Shown: positions 19,402-28,925, counted from the stretch's first letter. The stretch is DNA of 64,000 nt from Roseibaca sp. Y0-43 (GCF_020667835.1 NZ_JAFMPR010000001.1:248001-312000); one strand, 5' to 3'. Notes: generated by a model from the letters alone, not told the origin. A program made the numbers and translations.

Positions 19402-21690
19402 ATGAACATGGCCGTCACCCAAGGGCTGAACCTGATGCCCCCGCCGTTTTCCGCCGGTCTGGACACCTGGTCGCAAACGACGGGCCGACCGGGCACGCCC
19501 ACCTATGACAGCGCGGCTTTCGCGGCCTTCGTGCCGTCGGACCCGGATTTCGACGGCTGCCTTGAAGTGCAGAAAATCTCTGCCACCACGCGGCTGCGCT
19601 GGATGACGGAACTGCCGGTCATTCCGGGCTGCTATTACCGGGTGCGCGCCTTGGTGAAGGGCATGGCGGGCGTCCTGCCGGATGTCGCGGTCGGCGCATG
19701 GGTGGGCAATCAGGGCGGCGCAGAGCTGACGGCCCTGCCCAATTCCGGCCCTGTCACCAGCCTGACCAGCTATGGCGAGATCGTCGAGATCTCTGCCATC
19801 ATCGGCACGGGCGCACGCACGGGCGTCGACATGGTCTGGAGCCTGGATGCCAAGCGCGCCCATTTCGGGCTGGACCTGACGGGGCCGACAGGTGGCGTAA
19901 TCCGCATTGACGACATCATCATCGAAGATGTGACCAATGCGTTTTCGTCCGACCTGCTGGGCGTGGTGGACGTGGTCGATTTCGGCGCTGCGGGCGATGG
20001 CACGACCGATGACCACGCTGCCTTTCTGGCCGCCATCTCGGCGGCGGGCAAGCGCCGCCTGCTGGTGCCCGAGGGCGTGTTCCATATTGGGTCCGACCTG
20101 ACCATCCCTGGCCCTGTCACCTTCCGTGGCACGCTGGACATGTCCGACCAGACGCTGCTGATCCTGCATGACGATTTCAGCCTGCCCGCCTATGAAGCCG
20201 CACTTGGCAATGACGTGGCGGCGCTGCGCAAGGGGTTGCAGGCGCTGTTCCATACCAACCAGCATGTCGCCTTTGACATGAAGGGCGGGCGGGTCAACCT
20301 GACCGCGCCGATCGACCTGCGCGCGCTGGTGGGGTTCGACAACGCGAATGTGCATCTTGTGCTGCAAAACGGCCAGTTGCGGGCCGCTGACGTGGGCGAT
20401 TGGGACACGGTCACTGTCACCCGCACCGCGACCTATTCGCCATCCAACCCGCTGACCCTGACGGGCGTCAGCAATGTCGCCGGGGTTCCGGTCGGCGCAC
20501 GGGTGTCGGGTGTCGGTGTGGGGCGCGAGGTCTATGTGCGCGCGCGCAACACCGCCGCGGGCACGCTGACCCTGTCGCAACCGCTGCATGGCGGGGCGGG
20601 CACGCAAAGCTTCACCTTCCACCGTTATCAATACCTGCTGGATTGCTCGGGCTTCTCGAACCTGTCGAATTTCGAATGCCGCCATATCGAATTCCTGTGC
20701 CGGGGCCGCGCCAGCGCCGTCATGTTGCCCGAGGATGGCAGCATCATGCGCTTTACCGATTGCGATTTCGACCGCCCCAAGGATCGCGGCATCACCTCTA
20801 TCGGGAAGGGGTGCCAAGGCCTGACGGTGGATCGCTGCCAGTTCGCCAGCGCGGAAATGACCCTGCGCTCGCAGGACCGCACCGTGATCGCCTTTAACAC
20901 CAACAACAACGACGCCAAAATCCGCAACAATCGCGCGGTGCTTTGGGCGCATTTCGGGGTCATGGGCGGCACGGGACATATCATCACCGGCAACCATTTC
21001 TTCGCCGGCGATGACGAGCCGCAGGGCGTGCGCCAAGCCGGGATCGTGCTGACCGACGTGAACCTGAAAACCACGATCACGGGCAATTACATCGACAATT
21101 GCTTTATCGAGCTTTCGAACGAATACGCGCCCGAGCCGAATTTCACCGGAGGCTTTTCTTTTGGCGGACTGACCGTGACCGGCAATATCTTCATCGCCAG
21201 CGGGGTCGCGCCCTGGTTCAATTGGATCGTGGTGCGGCCCCTGGGGTCGGGGCAGCATCTTCAGGGGCTGCATGTATCGGGCAATGTGTTCCGCACGGTC
21301 GGCAACCGCATTGACCGTGTCGATGCGGTGGACACGACCTTTGGCACGCTGGACTATACCCGCTTTCGCAACGTGATCTTCGACAACAACGCCTATAACG
21401 GGGTCGATTTCCCGACTGAAAGCCCCTGTGTCGTGCTGCATGACCAGAACACCAACGCTTCGACCTGGGTGGTCGATACGGGCGGCAAACTGCCCTTTGG
21501 CGGCTGGGCGCGCACGGTGTCGTCGGTCGTGATGGAGGGGCGCGCGCAAGATGGCAGCAACGCGACCCGCTACGAGATGCCCTATACCGAGATCCAGCAG
21601 GGGCCGAATAACGACCGCATCAACCTGCGGTGGCCCGCCGCGACGCGGGGCCGCGCGGTCGTCACGGTCCGGGTGGACCGCCCGCTGTGA
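19402..21690 (+). CDS. Large right-handed beta-helix protein, GH28-related
   Basis: A 762-residue protein with no signal peptide or membrane segment. After a start MNMAVTQGLNLMPPPFSAG comes a beta-sandwich-like domain (about residues 30-190). VVDFGAAGDGTTDDHAAFLAAI follows near residue 200, the conserved first turn of pectate-lyase-3/GH28-related helices. Residues 200-650 have the Asn-rich turns of a parallel beta helix (for example NTNNNDAKIRNNRAV and ITGNHFF). It could be a spike or tail-fibre protein or a polysaccharide lyase; catalytic acids of true polygalacturonases are not evident. AAAAGGA precedes ATG 19402. As I recall, similar proteins are common in Rhodobacterales, and gene-transfer-agent head spikes are one possibility. 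It stands alone, between a promoter-like space and a hairpin. Confidence 0.82.
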   Translation: MNMAVTQGLNLMPPPFSAGLDTWSQTTGRPGTPTYDSAAFAAFVPSDPDFDGCLEVQKISATTRLRWMTELPVIPGCYYRVRALVKGMAGVLPDVAVGAWVGNQGGAELTALPNSGPVTSLTSYGEIVEISAIIGTGARTGVDMVWSLDAKRAHFGLDLTGPTGGVIRIDDIIIEDVTNAFSSDLLGVVDVVDFGAAGDGTTDDHAAFLAAISAAGKRRLLVPEGVFHIGSDLTIPGPVTFRGTLDMSDQTLLILHDDFSLPAYEAALGNDVAALRKGLQALFHTNQHVAFDMKGGRVNLTAPIDLRALVGFDNANVHLVLQNGQLRAADVGDWDTVTVTRTATYSPSNPLTLTGVSNVAGVPVGARVSGVGVGREVYVRARNTAAGTLTLSQPLHGGAGTQSFTFHRYQYLLDCSGFSNLSNFECRHIEFLCRGRASAVMLPEDGSIMRFTDCDFDRPKDRGITSIGKGCQGLTVDRCQFASAEMTLRSQDRTVIAFNTNNNDAKIRNNRAVLWAHFGVMGGTGHIITGNHFFAGDDEPQGVRQAGIVLTDVNLKTTITGNYIDNCFIELSNEYAPEPNFTGGFSFGGLTVTGNIFIASGVAPWFNWIVVRPLGSGQHLQGLHVSGNVFRTVGNRIDRVDAVDTTFGTLDYTRFRNVIFDNNAYNGVDFPTESPCVVLHDQNTNASTWVVDTGGKLPFGGWARTVSSVVMEGRAQDGSNATRYEMPYTEIQQGPNNDRINLRWPAATRGRAVVTVRVDRPL

Positions 21691-21733
21691 CGGGTATTTC
21701 ATCCTTGGGGATTTCGTAATCCCGTGACCGTTC

Positions 21734-21759
21734 GGGCGGGCCGAGAGATCGGCCCGCCC
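21734..21759 (+). terminator. Hairpin after the beta-helix gene
   Basis: A perfect 11-bp stem (GGGCGGGCCGA / TCGGCCCGCCC) closed by a GAGA tetraloop, 43 bases after the stop. No T-run follows, so termination would be weak or Rho-aided, but the stem is very stable. Confidence 0.65.
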
Positions 21760-22028
21760 TAGTGCTATCACCCCCAAGCCGAATCGCCCGAATCAGTTTG
21801 CTGCGCACAGCGCGGTCGCCGCTTTACGATTCTTTCGCGGCGCCCGAAGCCACGCTCCCATGCCTGAAGCCCGCTTTCTGCTAGCGCAACCAGCTTTGCG
21901 CACCCGCTTGGCGCTGCCTTGAAAATGCCTTGTTTTCCGGGCGTCTCTGCACTGCAGCGCAAAATAGTTTTCAGTCTTGACGCGCTATGTGTGAATATTT
22001 TTACAAAAAAATCGTTATTCCTAAAAAG

Positions 22029-22058
22029 TTTACCACTTCGTTGACGAATGCGTTATAA
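22029..22058 (+). promoter_or_regulatory. Possible sigma70-type promoter for acs
   Basis: The spacer 21760-22163 (about 400 bases) has no convincing gene. Its right part (21985-22060) is markedly AT-rich against the local background, as expected for a promoter. TTTACC at 22029 and TTATAA at 22053 are separated by 18 bases and fit a weak -35/-10 pair about 105 bases before the acs start. No second operator-like repeat was recognised. This is a suggestion only. Confidence 0.3.
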
Positions 22059-22163
22059 CCGCCTCGGGGACCGGTGTCGGGCGATGGAGCGCTGCGGCAC
22101 CATGACAAGGGGGGCGGTCGCGTGGTTTTGCGCAGTCTTGCTCCCGCGACTGGAGGAGCATTC

Positions 22164-24110
22164 ATGTCACAGACCTATCCGGCATCCGACGATTTCATCG
22201 CCAAGGCGCATGTGAACGCGGCGCAATACGATGAAATGTATGCCGCATCCGTGGCCGACCCCGACGCGTTCTGGGGTGAGCACGGCAAGCGCATCGACTG
22301 GATCAAGCCTTATACCAAGGTGAAGAACACCAGCTTCGAATTCGGCAAGGTCGACATCAAGTGGTTCGAGGACGGCACGCTGAACGTGGCCGCCAATTGC
22401 ATTGACCGCCATGTTGCCACCCGTGGCGACCAGACCGCGATCATCTGGGAACCCGATGACCCCAAGACGCCCGCGAAACATATCACCTATGCGCAATTGA
22501 AAGACGAAGTCAGCCGCATGGCCAATGTGCTGAAGGCACAGGGCATCGGCAAGGGCGACCGGGTCGTGATCTACCTGCCGATGATCCCCGAAGCCGCCTA
22601 TGCCATGCTGGCCTGCGCGCGTATTGGGGCGATTCATTCCATCGTGTTTGCAGGCTTTTCGCCCGACGCGCTGGCCAACCGCATCAACGATTGCGGCGCG
22701 AAGGCCGTTATCACTGCCGACACCGCCCCGCGCGGTGGCCGCCGCACCGCGCTGAAATCGAACACCGACAAGGCGCTGTTCGACTGCTCGGACAAGGTGA
22801 AGTGCTTTGTCGTCAAGCATACCGGCGACCAGACAACATGGGTTGATGGCCGTGATCTGGACCTGAAAGCCATGATGGCCGAGGCCAGCACCGATTGCCC
22901 GCCCGAGGAAATGGGCGCGGAAGACCCGCTGTTCATCCTCTACACCTCTGGCTCGACCGGCCGCCCTAAGGGTGTTGTGCACACCTCTGGCGGCTACCTG
23001 GTCTATGCCGCGATGACGCAGCAGCTGACCTTTGATTACCATGATGGCGACATCTTCTGGTGCACCGCCGATGTGGGTTGGGTCACGGGCCACAGCTACA
23101 TCGTCTATGGCCCGCTGGCCAATGGCGCGACCACGATCATGTTCGAAGGCGTGCCGACCTACCCCGATGCGGGCCGTTTCTGGGAAGTCTGCGCCAAGCA
23201 CAAGGTCAACCAGTTCTACACCGCCCCCACCGCGATCCGCGCGCTGATGGGCCAAGGCACCGAATGGGTCGAAAAGCACGATTTGTCGTCGCTGAAGCTG
23301 CTGGGGTCCGTGGGTGAACCCATCAACCCCGAAGCGTGGAACTGGTATAACACCCATGTCGGCAAGGGCCGTTGCCCCATCGTCGATACATTCTGGCAGA
23401 CAGAAACCGGCGGGCACATGATTACCGCCCTGCCGGGTGCGACCGCCGCCAAGCCCGGCGCCGCAACGAAACCCTTCTTCGGCGTGCAGCCAGAGGTTCT
23501 GGACCCGGCGACCGCCGAAATCCAGACCGAGACCGCTACCGAAGGCGTTCTGTGCATCAAGGATAGCTGGCCGGGTCAGATGCGCACTGTCTGGGGCGAC
23601 CATGAGCGTTTCATGGACACCTATTTCAGCCAGTATAAGGGCTACTATTTCACCGGCGACGGCTGCCGCCGCGATGCTGATGGCGATTACTGGATCACGG
23701 GCCGCGTCGATGACGTGATCAACGTGTCCGGCCACCGCATGGGCACCGCCGAGGTGGAATCCGCCCTTGTCGCGCATGAAACCGTGGCAGAGGCCGCCGT
23801 GGTGGGCTACCCGCATGACATCAAGGGTCAAGGCATCTACGCCTATGTCACCCTGATGAACGGGATCGAGCCCAGCGAAGAGCTGCGCAAGGAACTGGTG
23901 AAATGGGTCCGCACCGAAATCGGCCCGATCGCCAGCCCGGACCTGATCCAATGGGCACCGGGCCTGCCGAAAACCCGCTCTGGCAAGATCATGCGCCGTA
24001 TCCTGCGCAAGATTGCAGAGAATGACTACGGCGCTTTGGGCGACACCTCGACCTTGGCCGACCCGTCGGTGGTCGATGACCTGATCGACAACCGGATGAA
24101 CCGGGGCTGA
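22164..24110 (+). CDS. acs: Acetyl-coenzyme A synthetase (AMP-forming)
   Basis: Activates acetate with ATP and CoA to acetyl-CoA, AMP and pyrophosphate. The 648-residue protein is full length and has the adenylation motifs in order: [22 protein letters not shown] (A3 loop), [10 protein letters not shown], the [12 protein letters not shown] acetate-pocket region, [18 protein letters not shown] and the C-terminal TRSGKIMRR, whose Lys is the catalytic and acetylation-controlled residue in homologues. ATG 22164 has TGGAGGAG seven to eight bases upstream. It leads a long rightward gene block; adk follows after 13 bases, which suits recycling of the AMP product. The AT-rich region upstream probably carries the promoter. 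Confidence 0.97.
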   Translation: MSQTYPASDDFIAKAHVNAAQYDEMYAASVADPDAFWGEHGKRIDWIKPYTKVKNTSFEFGKVDIKWFEDGTLNVAANCIDRHVATRGDQTAIIWEPDDPKTPAKHITYAQLKDEVSRMANVLKAQGIGKGDRVVIYLPMIPEAAYAMLACARIGAIHSIVFAGFSPDALANRINDCGAKAVITADTAPRGGRRTALKSNTDKALFDCSDKVKCFVVKHTGDQTTWVDGRDLDLKAMMAEASTDCPPEEMGAEDPLFILYTSGSTGRPKGVVHTSGGYLVYAAMTQQLTFDYHDGDIFWCTADVGWVTGHSYIVYGPLANGATTIMFEGVPTYPDAGRFWEVCAKHKVNQFYTAPTAIRALMGQGTEWVEKHDLSSLKLLGSVGEPINPEAWNWYNTHVGKGRCPIVDTFWQTETGGHMITALPGATAAKPGAATKPFFGVQPEVLDPATAEIQTETATEGVLCIKDSWPGQMRTVWGDHERFMDTYFSQYKGYYFTGDGCRRDADGDYWITGRVDDVINVSGHRMGTAEVESALVAHETVAEAAVVGYPHDIKGQGIYAYVTLMNGIEPSEELRKELVKWVRTEIGPIASPDLIQWAPGLPKTRSGKIMRRILRKIAENDYGALGDTSTLADPSVVDDLIDNRMNRG

Positions 24111-24123
24111 GGAGATGGACGCC

Positions 24124-24792
24124 ATGACCAAAACAACCGTTCTGATCCTGCTTGGCCCTCCGGGGGCCGGCAAGGGCACCCAAGCCCGGATGCTGGAGCA
24201 GAAATTCGGGCTGGTGCAATTGTCCACCGGCGATCTGCTGCGCGCGGCTGTGGCTGCGGGCACGGAAGCAGGCTTGCAGGCGAAAGCGGTGATGGAAGCG
24301 GGTGGGCTTGTCAGCGACGAGATCGTGCTGGCCATCCTGCGCGACCGCATGAACGAGCCGGACACCGCCAAGGGCGTCATCCTTGACGGCTTCCCGCGCA
24401 CCGCTGGCCAAGCCGCCGCCCTCGACACCCTGCTGGAGGAGCAGGGCATGTCGCTGGGCGCGGCCATCTCGCTAGAGGTGGACGACGCCGCGATGGTCGA
24501 GCGTGTGTCGGGCCGCTACACCTGCGCCAAATGCGGCGAAGGCTACCATGACAGCTTCAAGACGCCTGCCGTGGCGGGTGTCTGCGATGCTTGCGGCAGC
24601 ACCGAATTCAAGCGCCGTGCCGATGACAATGCCGAAACCGTCGGCGCCCGCCTGAGCGCCTATCACGACCAAACCGCGCCGCTGATTGCCTATTACGACG
24701 GCAAAGGCGCGCTGAAACGCGTGGACGCCATGGGCGAGATCGACCGCATCGCGGCCGATCTGGGCGCGATCGTGACCGAGGTCACGGCCTAA
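24124..24792 (+). CDS. adk: Adenylate kinase, zinc-finger LID type
   Basis: Interconverts AMP + ATP and 2 ADP. The 222-residue protein has the P-loop LGPPGAGKGTQA, the AMP-site STGDLLRA, LDGFPRT and a long LID with two CxxC pairs (CAKCGEGYHD... and ...CDACG) that should bind Zn. I choose ATG 24124 over the in-frame ATG at 24115 because GAGGAG (24109-24114) is nine bases before the former but touches the latter. Adenylate kinase of this order is usually encoded among ribosomal-protein genes, so this copy, 13 bases after acs, may be a second one dedicated to AMP made by acetate activation. That is inferred; the rest of the genome is not visible. Confidence 0.95.
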   Translation: MTKTTVLILLGPPGAGKGTQARMLEQKFGLVQLSTGDLLRAAVAAGTEAGLQAKAVMEAGGLVSDEIVLAILRDRMNEPDTAKGVILDGFPRTAGQAAALDTLLEEQGMSLGAAISLEVDDAAMVERVSGRYTCAKCGEGYHDSFKTPAVAGVCDACGSTEFKRRADDNAETVGARLSAYHDQTAPLIAYYDGKGALKRVDAMGEIDRIAADLGAIVTEVTA

Positions 24793-24956
24793 GAGATCCG
24801 GGCAACCGGGGCTGGCGCATCCGTGCGCCGGCATTTGCGGGAACAGCGCTTGCGCCAAACCCGTGCCCGTTCCGCGCCAACGCGCGCGGCTACCGGGGGA
24901 GAGAGGAAGCCTGCCTCATGCCGGGGCAGGCGCAGGAGGAAACTGGGAGACGTCAC

Positions 24957-25211
24957 ATGTCAGACAAGTCACGCGGCGCCTATTGGGCCGCCAATATCCG
25001 GATCATTACCATTTCGATGGTGATCTGGGCGTTGGTGTCCTTCGGGTTTGCCATCATTCTACGCCCGCTTCTGTCGGGTATTCCGGTCGGGGGCACCGAT
25101 CTTGGGTTCTGGTTCGCGCAACAAGGCTCGATCCTGACCTTCATCGTGCTCATTTTCTATTACACCTCTTACATGAACAAACTCGACAAAGAGTTTGACG
25201 TGGAAGAATAA
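24957..25211 (+). CDS. DUF4212 small subunit of sodium:solute symporter
   Basis: An 84-residue membrane protein with two hydrophobic helices (about residues 14-38 and 52-70) and an acidic end KLDKEFDVEE. DUF4212 proteins are found directly before VC_2705-type symporters, as YjcH-like DUF485 proteins are before ActP, and probably form a small subunit. It lies 164 bases after adk and 15 bases before the symporter gene. GGGAG precedes the ATG. The 164-base spacer holds a GCCTGCC/GGCAGGC hairpin and no gene. The exact role in transport is not established. Confidence 0.9.
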   Translation: MSDKSRGAYWAANIRIITISMVIWALVSFGFAIILRPLLSGIPVGGTDLGFWFAQQGSILTFIVLIFYYTSYMNKLDKEFDVEE

Positions 25212-25226
25212 GGGATACCCGAGATC

Positions 25227-26993
25227 ATGGATCAGTTTGTAATCAACCTTATCTTCGTGGGGGCGTCCTTCGCGCTCTACGTCGGTATCGCGATCTGGGC
25301 ACGCGCCGGGTCGACCTCTGACTTCTATGCCGCATCGCGCGGCGTGAACCCCATCGTCAACGGTGCTGCCACGGCGGCCGACTGGATGTCTGCGGCATCC
25401 TTCATCTCGATGGCGGGCCTGATCGCCTTCGTGGGCTATGGCAACTCGACCTTCCTGATGGGCTGGACCGGCGGCTACGTGCTTTTGGCAATGCTTCTGG
25501 CACCCTACCTGCGCAAATTCGGCCGTTTCACGGTTCCGGATTTCATCGGCGACCGCTTCTACAGCCAGACCGCGCGCCTTGTGGCCGTTATCTCGCTACT
25601 GGTGATCTCGATCACCTATGTGATCGGGCAGATGACCGGTGCAGGCGTGGCCTTCTCGCGCTTCCTGGAAGTGTCGAACACCACCGGTCTGTTCATCGCA
25701 TCGGCTGTTGTGTTCGTCTACGCCGTTCTGGGCGGGATGAAGGGCATCACCTACACGCAGCTTGCACAATACGTCGTGCTGATTATCGCCTATACCATTC
25801 CGGCGGTCTTCATCTCGCTGCAACTGACCGGCAACCCGCTGCCCCAGCTTGGCCTGTTCAGCACCCATACCGGGTCTGGCCAGCCGCTGCTGACCACCCT
25901 GAACGAAATTCTGGTGGATCTGGGCTTCAACGACTACACCGGCAACCACGGCTCGACCTTCAACATGGTGCTGTTCACCCTGTCGCTGATGGTCGGCACC
26001 GCCGGTCTGCCCCACGTCATCATCCGCTTCTTTACCGTTCCGAAAGTGTCGGATGCGCGTAAATCGGCAGGTTGGGCGCTGGTCTTCATCGCGCTGCTTT
26101 ACACCGTTGCTCCGGCAGTGGGTGCAATGGCACGCCTGAACATCATCACCACCATCTTCCCGAACGGCCTGACCGAAACGCCGCTGGCCTATGCGGACAA
26201 GCCCGACTGGATGCTGAACTGGGAAAACACCGGCCTGCTGGCGTTCGAAGACAAGAACGGCGACGGTTTCATCCAGTACTACAACGACGCAAACCCGCCT
26301 GCGATTGCAGAGGAACTGGGCTGGGCCGGCAACGAAATGGTCACCTTCAACCGTGACATCCTCGTGCTTGCAAACCCGGAAATCGCACAGCTTCCGGGCT
26401 GGGTGATCGGTCTGATCGCGGCTGGTGGTCTGGCAGCGGCATTGTCGACGGCGGCAGGTCTGCTTCTGGCGATCTCGTCGGCAGTTAGCCACGACCTGAT
26501 CAAGTCGATGATCAACCCCAACATCTCGGAAAAGGGCGAGCTGTTGGCCGCGCGTATCTCGATGGGCTTCGCGATTGCCTTGGCAACCTATCTGGGCCTG
26601 AACCCTCCGGGGTTTGCCGCGCAGGTGGTGGCACTGGCCTTCGGTCTGGCCGCAAGCTCGCTGTTCCCGGCGATCATGATGGGCATCTTCTCGAAGAAGA
26701 TGAACTCGGCTGGTGCAATCACCGGTATGATCGTGGGTCTGGGTTCGACCGTGCTCTACATCTTCACCTATCTGGGTTGGTTCTTCATCCCCGGCACCAA
26801 CATGCTGGCAAACACCCCGGATAACTGGATCCTCGGCATCTCGCCGCTGAGCTTCGGCGCAGTGGGTGCGGTTCTGAACTTTGCTGCGGCTTACGTCGTC
26901 TACAAGATGACGGGCGATGCTCCGGCAGAAATCCAGGAACTGGTGGAATCGATCCGCGTGCCGAAAGGCGCTGGCGCGGCTGTCGATCACTGA
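25227..26993 (+). CDS. Sodium:solute symporter, VC_2705 subfamily (probable acetate/short carboxylate uptake)
   Basis: A 588-residue SSS-family transporter with about 13 membrane helices. It starts MDQFVINLIFVGASFALYVG and has the family region GAATAADWMSAASFISMAGLI with its conserved sodium-site helix, GMKGITYTQLAQYVVL, and a C-terminal pair of helices. A long external loop at about residues 325-385 sets the VC_2705 subfamily apart; within it DKNGDGFIQYYN (342-353) looks like an EF-hand-type calcium loop. Neighbours (acs, DUF4212) point to acetate, but no direct evidence of substrate is visible. Codons are less GC-biased here (many GCA, TCG), as in highly expressed genes of this group. A 13-bp hairpin follows. 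Confidence 0.92.
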   Translation: MDQFVINLIFVGASFALYVGIAIWARAGSTSDFYAASRGVNPIVNGAATAADWMSAASFISMAGLIAFVGYGNSTFLMGWTGGYVLLAMLLAPYLRKFGRFTVPDFIGDRFYSQTARLVAVISLLVISITYVIGQMTGAGVAFSRFLEVSNTTGLFIASAVVFVYAVLGGMKGITYTQLAQYVVLIIAYTIPAVFISLQLTGNPLPQLGLFSTHTGSGQPLLTTLNEILVDLGFNDYTGNHGSTFNMVLFTLSLMVGTAGLPHVIIRFFTVPKVSDARKSAGWALVFIALLYTVAPAVGAMARLNIITTIFPNGLTETPLAYADKPDWMLNWENTGLLAFEDKNGDGFIQYYNDANPPAIAEELGWAGNEMVTFNRDILVLANPEIAQLPGWVIGLIAAGGLAAALSTAAGLLLAISSAVSHDLIKSMINPNISEKGELLAARISMGFAIALATYLGLNPPGFAAQVVALAFGLAASSLFPAIMMGIFSKKMNSAGAITGMIVGLGSTVLYIFTYLGWFFIPGTNMLANTPDNWILGISPLSFGAVGAVLNFAAAYVVYKMTGDAPAEIQELVESIRVPKGAGAAVDH

Positions 26994-27011
26994 TCTGACG
27001 CAAAGACACAA

Positions 27012-27043
27012 GGCCTGCCCCCCTGTTATTAGGGGGGCAGGCC
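27012..27043 (+). terminator. Strong hairpin after the symporter gene
   Basis: A perfect 13-bp stem (GGCCTGCCCCCCT / AGGGGGGCAGGCC) with a GTTATT loop lies 18 bases after the stop. There is no T-run. A second small palindrome GGCCAG-C-CTGGCC follows at 27049-27061. It may stop or attenuate transcripts before the downstream signalling genes. Confidence 0.7.
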
Positions 27044-27082
27044 ACCCCGGCCAGCCTGGCCACCCTACCCCGGAAACATGTC

Positions 27083-28912
27083 ATGCCCGATGTCAGCCCC
27101 AAGGTTCTGGAATTCCTGCAATCGGTGCACCCGTATGACACGCTGCCGCTTGACGAATTGACGCGCGTCGCCAATTCCTTCTGCCGCAACGAATTTGCCG
27201 CAGGCACCGTAATTTATACCGAAGGCGAGCCTATCGGCGGCGTCTGGCTGGTGAAATCCGGCACGGTCGAGGTGACGGACACCCATGGCGCGCTGGTGTC
27301 CATCCTGAACCCGCGCAACTCTTTCGGCGAGCGTGGGCTGCTGCGCGACGGGCGCGCGGCAACGACCGCGACCACCACATCCGACGCTGTCCTGCTGCAA
27401 TTGCCGGGGGGCGAGTTGCGCCACCTGATCGCCAATTTCCCGGCCTTCGAGCGGTTTTTCAGCCGGGGCCAAGGCCAGAACAAGCTGGGCCGCCAGAATG
27501 ATCTGGCCACGCTGAAAGTGGCCGATCTGATGGTGCGCAATCCGCTCAGCGCGACGCCCAGCACCACCGCACAAGAGGCCGCCCGCACCCTGCGCGAGCA
27601 CCGCATTTCCTGTGTGCCCGTGGTCGAGGGCGAAACGCTGGTCGGCATTGTCACCACGCGCGACCTATCTGGCAAGGTGCTGGCCGAGGGGCGTAGCCCC
27701 GACACGCCGCTGGCAGAGTTTATGACCCGTGATCCGCTGTCGCTGGACCCCAGCGCGCTGGGGTCTGACATTTTGCACATGATGCTGGAACACCGCATCG
27801 GCCACGTGCCCGTCACACGCGGCGGCAAACTGGTCGGCATGATTACACAAACCGACCTGACGCGGTTCCAGGCCATCAGTTCTGCCCAGCTTGTGCGCGA
27901 CGCCGCGAATGCCGCGACCATTGATGAGTTAGCCGAGGTGACAGCCCGCATTCCGCAATTGTTGATGCAGCTTGTCGGCGCGCATAACGCGCATGACGTG
28001 GTCACGCGTCTGATTACCGACATTGCCGACACTGTCACCCGGCGTTTGTTGCGCATGGCAGAGGACGAATTCGGCCCCGCGCCCGTGCCCTATCTGTGGG
28101 CGGCCTGCGGCAGCCAAGGGCGGCAAGAACAAACCGGCGTCAGCGATCAGGACAATTGCCTGATTATCGACGACAGCGCGACGCCCGATGACATGGGCTA
28201 TTTCACCCGGCTGGCCCGTTTCGTCAGCGATGGGCTGGATGCGGCGGGCTATTTCTATTGCCCCGGCGACATGATGGCCACGAACCCGCGCTGGTGTCAG
28301 CCTGTCTCGGTCTGGCGGCGCTATTTCTCCGGCTGGATCAACACCCCTTCGACAGAAGCGCAGATGCTGGCCTCTGTGATGTTCGACCTGCGCCCCATTG
28401 GCGGGCAAGTCAGCCTGTTCCGCGATTTGCAGGCCGAAACGCTTGAAGCGGCCAGCAAGAACTCGATCTTCGTGGCGCATATGGTGTCGAATTCCATCAA
28501 GCACGCGCCGCCCTTGGGGCTGCTGCGCGGCTTTGCCACCATCCGCTCGGGCGAGCACAAGAACCATGTCGACATGAAACATGGCGGCGTGGTGCCGATC
28601 ACCGATCTGGCGCGCGTCTATGCGCTGCGCGGCCGCATTCCGGCGGCCAATACCCGCGCGCGGCTGCTGGCGGCGGAAGAGGCGGGGATCATCTCTGTCT
28701 CGGGCGCGCGCGACCTGATCGAAGCCTATGACCTGATCGCCAACCTGCGGCTGGAAAACCAAGCGACGCTGGTGCGCATGGGCCGCAAACCCGACAATTT
28801 CCTTGCGCCGTCGGACCTGTCCGATTTCGAGCGCAGCCACCTGCGTGACGCCTTCGTCGTCGTGCGCACCATGCAATCCGCCGTGGGGCAGATTGCAGGC
28901 ACCTTGGGCTGA
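27083..28912 (+). CDS. cNMP-binding / CBS pair / DUF294 nucleotidyltransferase protein
   Basis: A 609-residue soluble protein. Domains: cyclic-nucleotide-binding-like fold at about 15-125 (GTVIYTEGEPIGGVWLVKSG, NSFGERGLL), two CBS motifs at about 145-265 (VADLMVRNP, LAEFMTRDP) and a GlnD-like nucleotidyltransferase domain at about 295-430. That last domain has the active-site signature CGSQGRQEQTGVSDQDN (Gly343-Ser344, Asp355, Asp357 as metal ligands), followed by a DUF294 C-terminal region to about 600. The catalytic residues look intact, so it may transfer a nucleotide to an unknown target under control of adenine-nucleotide ligands. It lies between the symporter hairpin and the signalling genes; the next gene begins 13 bases on. 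Function is inferred from domains only. Confidence 0.88.
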   Translation: MPDVSPKVLEFLQSVHPYDTLPLDELTRVANSFCRNEFAAGTVIYTEGEPIGGVWLVKSGTVEVTDTHGALVSILNPRNSFGERGLLRDGRAATTATTTSDAVLLQLPGGELRHLIANFPAFERFFSRGQGQNKLGRQNDLATLKVADLMVRNPLSATPSTTAQEAARTLREHRISCVPVVEGETLVGIVTTRDLSGKVLAEGRSPDTPLAEFMTRDPLSLDPSALGSDILHMMLEHRIGHVPVTRGGKLVGMITQTDLTRFQAISSAQLVRDAANAATIDELAEVTARIPQLLMQLVGAHNAHDVVTRLITDIADTVTRRLLRMAEDEFGPAPVPYLWAACGSQGRQEQTGVSDQDNCLIIDDSATPDDMGYFTRLARFVSDGLDAAGYFYCPGDMMATNPRWCQPVSVWRRYFSGWINTPSTEAQMLASVMFDLRPIGGQVSLFRDLQAETLEAASKNSIFVAHMVSNSIKHAPPLGLLRGFATIRSGEHKNHVDMKHGGVVPITDLARVYALRGRIPAANTRARLLAAEEAGIISVSGARDLIEAYDLIANLRLENQATLVRMGRKPDNFLAPSDLSDFERSHLRDAFVVVRTMQSAVGQIAGTLG

Positions 28913-28925
28913 AAGGGCGCAAATC

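Noticed and set aside
17998-21777. Very long open frame on the minus strand (about 1259 codons)
   Set aside because: It lies antisense to choV and the beta-helix gene; its translation is rich in Arg, His and Gly without any domain, as expected from GC3-biased antisense DNA.
22041-22059. TTGACG and TATAAC upstream of acs as a promoter pair
   Set aside because: Only seven bases separate them, far from the required 16-18; the TTTACC/TTATAA pair is spaced better but still weak.
22167-24467. About 766-codon open frame antisense to acs and adk
   Set aside because: Same reason: mirror of codon bias in two clear genes.
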